Assembly (NCBI GenBank): GCA_964591605.1
Contig: CAZQEN010000150.1
Location: forward strand, 1-17,096
Length of the DNA stretch: 17,096 nucleotides
Source: CAYLLT01 sp964591605
GTDB lineage: Bacteria; Planctomycetota; Phycisphaerae; UBA1845; PWPN01
Direction of reading: 5' to 3'
Shown here: in pieces, positions 13,404 to 17,096 of the stretch
How positions within the stretch are numbered: position 1 is the first letter of the stretch
Layout: each line of letters opens with the position of its first letter
Notes under the pieces: generated by a model
What the model saw: only the letters and a program-made list of their open reading frames with translations
The model's database searches: none
Told to the model about the DNA's origin: nothing
Made by a program: the position numbers and the translations under genes

Positions 13404-14557
13404 TGTTCTCACCCCGGTTCATTCCCCTCGTGGTCCGGCAGGTCGTCCGCCAGCGCACCCGCAGCACGCTGACCGTGCTGAGCATCGCCATCGCCATGTT
13501 CCTCCTCTGCGGCGTGCATGCCCTGCAGCGCGGGGCCCGGGCCGCCACGGAGGCATCCGCTGGCGAAAACACGCTGGTGGTCTACCGGAAAGACCGGTAC
13601 TGCCCCTTTTCCAGCCGCATGCCCGAGTCCTACACCGAGCGCATCCGCCGCATTCCCGGCGTGACCAGCGCCCTCCCCATGATGATCGCCGTGAGCAACT
13701 GCCGCACGAGCCTCGACGTGGTGACGTTCCGCGGCGTTCCGGTTGAGGCATTCATCGAAACCTGCGGGCCGTCGATCCAGATGCTCGAGGGCTCGCTTGA
13801 CGCCTGGACGCGCCGCAGTGATGCCGCGCTGCTGGGCGAAACGCTCGCGAAACGGCGGCGGCTTGCCGTGGGCGACAGCTTCGACGCCGCGGGCATCACC
13901 GTGACGGTCGCCGGCGTCATCCGTTCTGATGAGCCCCAGCACGCCAACGTCGCCTACGTTCACCTCGACTTCCTCCAGCAGGCCAGCGGTGGCCGAAGGG
14001 GCGGGTGGGTGACGCAGTTCAACGTGCGGGTAAGTGACCCGGCCCGGCTCGATGCCGTGGCCCAGGCCATCGATGCCGAATTCGCCGCCGACCAGGAACC
14101 GACGCACACCCGCTCCGAGAAGGCGTTCGTGGCCCAGGCGGCCGGTGACATTCTCGAAATCGTCGGGTTCACGCGATATCTGGGCTGGGGCTGCGTGGCC
14201 GCCGTGCTCGGACTGGTCGGGAATGCGATCGTCATGGCCGTCCAGCAGCGCGTGCGCGAGCACGCCGTGCTGCAGACGCTCGGCTACCAGCCCCTGCTGA
14301 TCGCCCGCCTGATTGTGGCCGAGAGCGTCCTGCTCAGCGTCGTCGGGGCGCTCATGGGCTCGGTCCTGGCCGTGGGTCTGCTCTCCTGGGGCCAGTACAG
14401 CCTCTCTGTAGAGGGTTTGAGTGTTCCGATTCAGGCGGACGCCTCTGTCCTGGCCTGGGGCCTGGCCAGCGCGGTGACGCTGGGCGTGATCGCCGGCCTG
14501 GTGCCCGCGGTGATCGCCTCGCGACGCGAGATCGTCGAGTGTTTCCGCGCCGTTTGA
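13403..14557 (+). CDS. ABC transporter permease 1, FtsX/MacB type
   Basis: A 384-residue permease with the MacB/FtsX layout. A first membrane helix (about 17-37, TVLSIAIAMFLLCGVHAL) is followed by a large periplasmic domain to about residue 245 (MacB_PCD-like, with the GVTSALPMM segment). Three further helices follow: CVAAVLGLVGNAIVMAVQQR, IVAESVLLSVVGALMGSVLA and WGLASAVTLGVIAGLVPAVI. The VREHAVLQTLGYQ coupling-helix motif, which touches the ATPase, is intact. It starts at ATG 13403, overlapping the ATPase TAA. With the second permease it probably forms a heterodimer. Confidence 0.9.
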   Translation: MFSPRFIPLVVRQVVRQRTRSTLTVLSIAIAMFLLCGVHALQRGARAATEASAGENTLVVYRKDRYCPFSSRMPESYTERIRRIPGVTSALPMMIAVSNCRTSLDVVTFRGVPVEAFIETCGPSIQMLEGSLDAWTRRSDAALLGETLAKRRRLAVGDSFDAAGITVTVAGVIRSDEPQHANVAYVHLDFLQQASGGRRGGWVTQFNVRVSDPARLDAVAQAIDAEFAADQEPTHTRSEKAFVAQAAGDILEIVGFTRYLGWGCVAAVLGLVGNAIVMAVQQRVREHAVLQTLGYQPLLIARLIVAESVLLSVVGALMGSVLAVGLLSWGQYSLSVEGLSVPIQADASVLAWGLASAVTLGVIAGLVPAVIASRREIVECFRAV

Positions 14558-14704
14558 CGCGCCGGAGGCGAAATCATGGAGCCCGAAGCGCAAGCGAGGG
14601 GTTCGCGCTGGGGTCGCATCGTATTGCCAACCCCTCGCTTGCGCTTCGGGCTCCATTGGGGTGCGATCGCTCCTGGAGTGAATGGGATCTGCAGGACATT
14701 GCTG
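14558..14704. other. Gap between the two permeases
   Basis: A 147-bp gap that breaks an otherwise overlapping operon. It is occupied mainly by the 28-bp inverted repeat at 14576-14656, followed by a normal SD for the second permease. An open frame with ATG 14576 runs through it, but that reading frame is only repeat sequence. Confidence 0.6.
14576..14656. repeat. 28-bp perfect inverted repeat, dispersed intergenic element
   Basis: Arms 14576-14603 and 14629-14656 are exact reverse complements with a 25-base spacer. The arm core is GGAGCCCGAAGCGCAAGCGA. I remember this kind of repeat as common between genes in planctomycete genomes (not checked). In the mRNA it would form a very stable stem between the two permease genes and could protect the upstream message or slow ribosomes and RNase. 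A 16-base half-copy occurs at 432-447. Confidence 0.9.
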
Positions 14705-15871
14705 ATGCGTCTGCTGCCGTTTGAATACGCCGTTCGCAACCTGACCCGGTCGCCGTCGCGCCTGGCCGGGACGCTCGTCGGCGCCGCCCTGGTCGTGCTG
14801 CTGCTCCTGGCCGCGGGCGGCTTCGTGCGCGGTATGGAAAAGAGCCTCGCCGCCAGCGCCCGCGCCGGCAACGTCATCATCCTGGGCGCGGGCAGCGAAG
14901 AGAGCGTCGAACGCAGCGAGATCAGCCCCAGCGTCGCCGGCCAGGTCATCGCCAGCATCGACGGCATCCGCCAGCGAATCGGCGTGCCCTATGTCTCCCC
15001 CGAGATCCACATGGCCTCGATCGTGCGGACGGGCAGGGATTCCGACCGCGCACTGCAGGCCGTGCTGCGCGGCGTCACCCCCGCCGCGTTTCTGGTCCAT
15101 CCGCAGGTCCGCATCATCGAAGGCCGCGCGCCGCGCGACGGTCACGATGAGCTGCTGGTCGGCGAGCTGGTCGCGGCGCGGCTCGGACTGCGCGATGCGG
15201 ATCTGGCCGTCGGCCGGAGCCTCTGGTTCGACGATCGCCCCTGGCAGATCGTCGGCCGGTTCGCCGCGCCGGGCACCATCCAGCATGCCGAGATCTGGCT
15301 GCCGCTGGGCAATCTGCTCATCGCCAACAAGCGCGAGACGGTGTCCTGCGTCGTGGTCACGCTTGACCGAGCGGAGTTCGCCGACGTCGACGCTTTCTGC
15401 AAGCAGCGCCTCGATCTCGAACTCGTGGCGATCCGCGAATCAGACTATTACGCGCGGCTGACGCAGTTTTTCGCGCCGATCCGGATCATGGTCTGGCTGA
15501 CCGCCGGACTCATCGGGCTGGGCGGCCTGCTCGGCGGACTCACCACCACCTACGGGGCCTTCGTGTCCCGCATCCGCGAACTGGGCACGCTTCAGACGCT
15601 CGGCTTCTCACGCAGCGCCGTCGTGATCAGCCTGCTTCAGGAATCGGTGCTGATCGCTTCGACCGGCGCATTGATCGCCAGTGCGGCCGCCCTGCTGCTG
15701 CTGAGCGGCGTTTCCGTGCGCTTCTCCATGGGTGCCTTCGCCCTCGTCATCGACGCGCCGGTGCTGGCCGGCGGCCTCGGTCTGGGATTCCTGTTGGGAT
15801 GCATCGGCACGCTGCCGCCCGCGTGGCGCTGTCTGCGCGTGCCGATTCGCGATGCTTTATACACCGCGTGA
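14705..15871 (+). CDS. ABC transporter permease 2, FtsX/MacB type
   Basis: A 388-residue permease with a first helix (GTLVGAALVVLLLLAAGGFV, about 20-39), a periplasmic MacB_PCD-like domain (VTPAAFLVHPQVRIIEGRAP, then ARDAD-type segments and GRFAAPGTIQHAEIWLPL) and three C-terminal helices: MVWLTAGLIGLGGLLGGLTT, then VISLLQESVLIASTGALIAS, then PVLAGGLGLGFLLGCIGTLP. The coupling motif is IRELGTLQTLGFS. ATG 14705 was chosen because AGGA lies eight bases upstream and the protein then starts like permease 1. It differs clearly from permease 1 in sequence, so the pair is an ancient duplication or heterodimer, not a recent copy. Confidence 0.9.
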   Translation: MRLLPFEYAVRNLTRSPSRLAGTLVGAALVVLLLLAAGGFVRGMEKSLAASARAGNVIILGAGSEESVERSEISPSVAGQVIASIDGIRQRIGVPYVSPEIHMASIVRTGRDSDRALQAVLRGVTPAAFLVHPQVRIIEGRAPRDGHDELLVGELVAARLGLRDADLAVGRSLWFDDRPWQIVGRFAAPGTIQHAEIWLPLGNLLIANKRETVSCVVVTLDRAEFADVDAFCKQRLDLELVAIRESDYYARLTQFFAPIRIMVWLTAGLIGLGGLLGGLTTTYGAFVSRIRELGTLQTLGFSRSAVVISLLQESVLIASTGALIASAAALLLLSGVSVRFSMGAFALVIDAPVLAGGLGLGFLLGCIGTLPPAWRCLRVPIRDALYTA

Positions 15872-15884
15872 AAGGATCATCGAC

Positions 15885-16445
15885 ATGAGAATGACGGTCA
15901 TCAGTGGGTGGGTAGCTCTTTGTGCCTCTGTTCTGGCGGGTTGCGGACAGTCGTCCAGCCCGTCATCGACGGCTTCCGCCGGCCCGCGCGCCGGCACGCT
16001 GCCGCCGAGCCTGATCCTGACGCAGGCCCCCGCCGACGCGCTGGACGTCGTCGCTGCCAAGAAGAAGGCTCAGCCAGGGGAGACCGTGGTCGTCCGCGGC
16101 CGCATCGGCGGACGCGCGCATCCCTTCGTCGAGAACCGCGGCATCTTTGTCCTCGTCGATGCCGGCCTCCCGACCTGCGCCGACAATCCGGGCGACGGCT
16201 GCAAGACGCCCTGGGATTACTGCTGTGAGCCGCCGGATCATCTCGCCGCCAGGAGCCTCACCGTCCAGATCCCCGGCCCCGACGGCAAGAAGCCCCTCCA
16301 GGCCGATGTCCAGGGTCAGGCCGGTCTGGCCCCCATGGCCACCGTCGTCATCCGTGGCGAGGTTGCGGAAAAGCCCGATGAGAAGACGATGATCCTCCGC
16401 GCCACGGGCATCTACGTCGAGCCGCCGCGCCCGCCGCGATCCTGA
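15885..16445 (+). CDS. Cys-containing lipoprotein of the export cluster
   Basis: A 186-residue protein. The signal MRMTVISGWVALCASVLAGC has a clear lipobox (LAGC, lipidated C20) followed by a Ser-rich linker. Residues about 55-185 look like a small beta-barrel, possibly OB-like: AQPGETVVVRGRIGGRAHPF, then NRGIFVLVDAGLPTC, and APMATVVIRGEVAEKPDE. Four cysteines (98, 106, 113, 114; TC, GCKTPWDYCC) may bind metal or form disulfides. It has AGGA eight bases before ATG 15885 and lies 13 bp behind permease 2, so it belongs to the operon. It could be a periplasmic partner or the cargo of the transporter (inference). Confidence 0.72.
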   Translation: MRMTVISGWVALCASVLAGCGQSSSPSSTASAGPRAGTLPPSLILTQAPADALDVVAAKKKAQPGETVVVRGRIGGRAHPFVENRGIFVLVDAGLPTCADNPGDGCKTPWDYCCEPPDHLAARSLTVQIPGPDGKKPLQADVQGQAGLAPMATVVIRGEVAEKPDEKTMILRATGIYVEPPRPPRS

Positions 16446-16553
16446 CCCGCGCACCCCGGCCGCACACGGGCGCAAGAAGCGCGTTCTTTTCGGCTTTCTG
16501 TGCCTTTTCGCAGCCAGTCAGGCCCTTTTTCCGACGATGACGGCGCTGCACGA
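16446..16553. other. Downstream region of the export operon
   Basis: Contains the weak hairpin AAGAA-gcgcg-TTCTT followed by TT, near 16475-16495, and further T-rich stretches (CCCTTTTTCC). A strong intrinsic terminator is not seen; a weak one is possible. Confidence 0.3.
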
Positions 16554-16706
16554 TCAGTCGGCCAGGCCCTTTGACGTGGACGGCGGGTCCGGCACCCACG
16601 GACACATCACGGCCGGCTGATCCGGGCAGATCATCTCCGCCGGCTGCCGCTCACACGACAGAGCCGCCGTCAGGACCAGCAGCACAACCCACCACGGATG
16701 CGGCAT
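16554..16706 (-). CDS. Possible small exported Cys peptide
   Basis: A 50-residue frame on the minus strand: MPHPWWVVLLVLTAALSCER followed by QPAEMICPDQPAVMCPWVPD and a short tail ending at TGA 16556-16554. It has a hydrophobic signal-like N-terminus and three cysteines (18, 27, 35), C18 at a lipobox-like position (ALSC, not a canonical one). GAGAG lies about five bases before the start. The composition looks like a true exported peptide, but the length and poor lipobox keep the call tentative. It lies downstream of the HMA-like gene on the same strand. Confidence 0.4.
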   Translation of the reverse strand: MPHPWWVVLLVLTAALSCERQPAEMICPDQPAVMCPWVPDPPSTSKGLAD

Positions 16707-16962
16707 CGGAACTCTCAGGCGAGCAATCGCCGGGACGGTACCGGGGAGCGTCGACTCTCAAGTCCATCGGCTCTTTGGGCGCGCTCCTCCAAGCGCCCAG
16801 CCCGCCCGTTCGCCCCCAGGCATCGTGCGAATGCGCGCAGGAGTCCATTCCATAGATCGTTGCGACAGCGCGGCCGCTCATGGATTGATTGAATTCGCCA
16901 GGCGCAGGATACGGACAGACCCCTACCCCGATGGCGTGCCATACGGATTGATCACACCACTC
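16707..16962. other. Spacer between the small peptide and the right-edge gene
   Basis: About 256 bases with no supported gene. It holds an inverted repeat GGGCGC-gctcctccaa-GCGCCC (about 16777-16798) without a T-run on either strand. Confidence 0.4.
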
Positions 16963-17094
16963 TTATCGGACGGACTGCAGGCTGGCCCCCGTCGAGCAGG
17001 ATGAAACCTGGAAGCCCACCTGTTCCACAGCCCGGATCAGGTCGTCGGCCCTGGAGTCCTGGTCGACCTCGACGCGAATGACGTGCTGGTGGGT
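16963..17094 (-). CDS. C-terminal end of a protein with an HMA-like domain (partial)
   Basis: A frame enters from the right edge and stops at TAA 16965-16963. Its 43 residues, THQHVIRVEVDQDSRADDLI then RAVEQVGFQVSSCSTG and a short tail, match the second half of a heavy-metal-associated ferredoxin-like fold: a beta strand VIRVEVD, a helix DDLIRAVEQVG and a last strand FQVSS. The metal-binding CxxC would lie upstream, outside the window, so I cannot tell whether it is present. It could be a copper or mercury chaperone-like domain or a related fold. The call is moderate because only the end is visible. Confidence 0.5.
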   Translation of the reverse strand, partial: THQHVIRVEVDQDSRADDLIRAVEQVGFQVSSCSTGASLQSVR

Positions 17095-17096
17095 CT

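Noticed and set aside
13409..15286. 625-codon open frame on the minus strand
   Set aside because: Antisense to the two ABC permeases; composition (His, Asp, Gly, Gln) is typical of a GC-rich shadow frame and there are no motifs.
1..17096. CRISPR arrays, tRNA or rRNA genes, insertion sequences
   Set aside because: No regularly spaced direct repeats, no cloverleaf or rRNA-like sequence and no transposase were seen on reading both strands; a covariance-model scan was not possible here.

Overview
The window is G+C-rich bacterial DNA with long GC-rich spacers, many perfect inverted repeats and short Shine-Dalgarno (SD)-led operons. The gene mix (an RHS/YD remnant, an SMP-30 protein with a DUF4114-like N-terminal part, an AP2179-type phosphohydrolase, an HDOD protein) and an intergenic repeat built on GGAGCCCGAAGCGCAAGCG suggest a planctomycete or a close PVC relative. 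That assignment is inference from memory of such genomes; no rRNA or other marker gene is present.

Left part (1-3613): the degraded 3' end of an RHS/YD-repeat gene; a class I SAM methyltransferase (+) with a leaderless-type promoter; a convergent ArfB-like ribosome-rescue factor (-); a 518-bp spacer packed with palindromes; then a retron-type reverse transcriptase (-). Just upstream of the RT a consensus -35 box is followed by a row of stem-loops. Two of these are enclosed by a short inverted repeat in the layout expected of a retron msr-msd RNA. No effector gene sits beside it. This is the most interesting system in the window.

Middle part (3614-10473): an alkaline-phosphatase-superfamily hydrolase (-) divergent from a secreted alpha/beta-hydrolase lipoprotein (+); an HDOD signalling protein (-); then a visibly less GC-rich accessory block of small minus-strand genes. 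That block holds a frameshifted gene, a Trp-rich 114-residue protein, and an ATGA-coupled pair of a small unknown protein and a retropepsin-like aspartic protease. It ends with a large exported SMP-30/gluconolactonase-type protein.

Right part (10637-16445, all +): a Cys-rich exported protein, a membrane-fusion protein, an ABC ATPase, two different FtsX/MacB-type permeases and a Cys-containing lipoprotein. Adaptor, ATPase and first permease are joined by one-base stop/start overlaps, and the permeases are separated by a 28-bp perfect inverted repeat. Together they look like a MacAB-like export or lipoprotein-handling machine with two permease subunits. On the right edge, minus strand, are a possible 50-residue exported Cys peptide and the C-terminus of a protein ending in an HMA-like (heavy-metal-associated) fold, so a metal-related role for the neighbourhood is possible but unproven.
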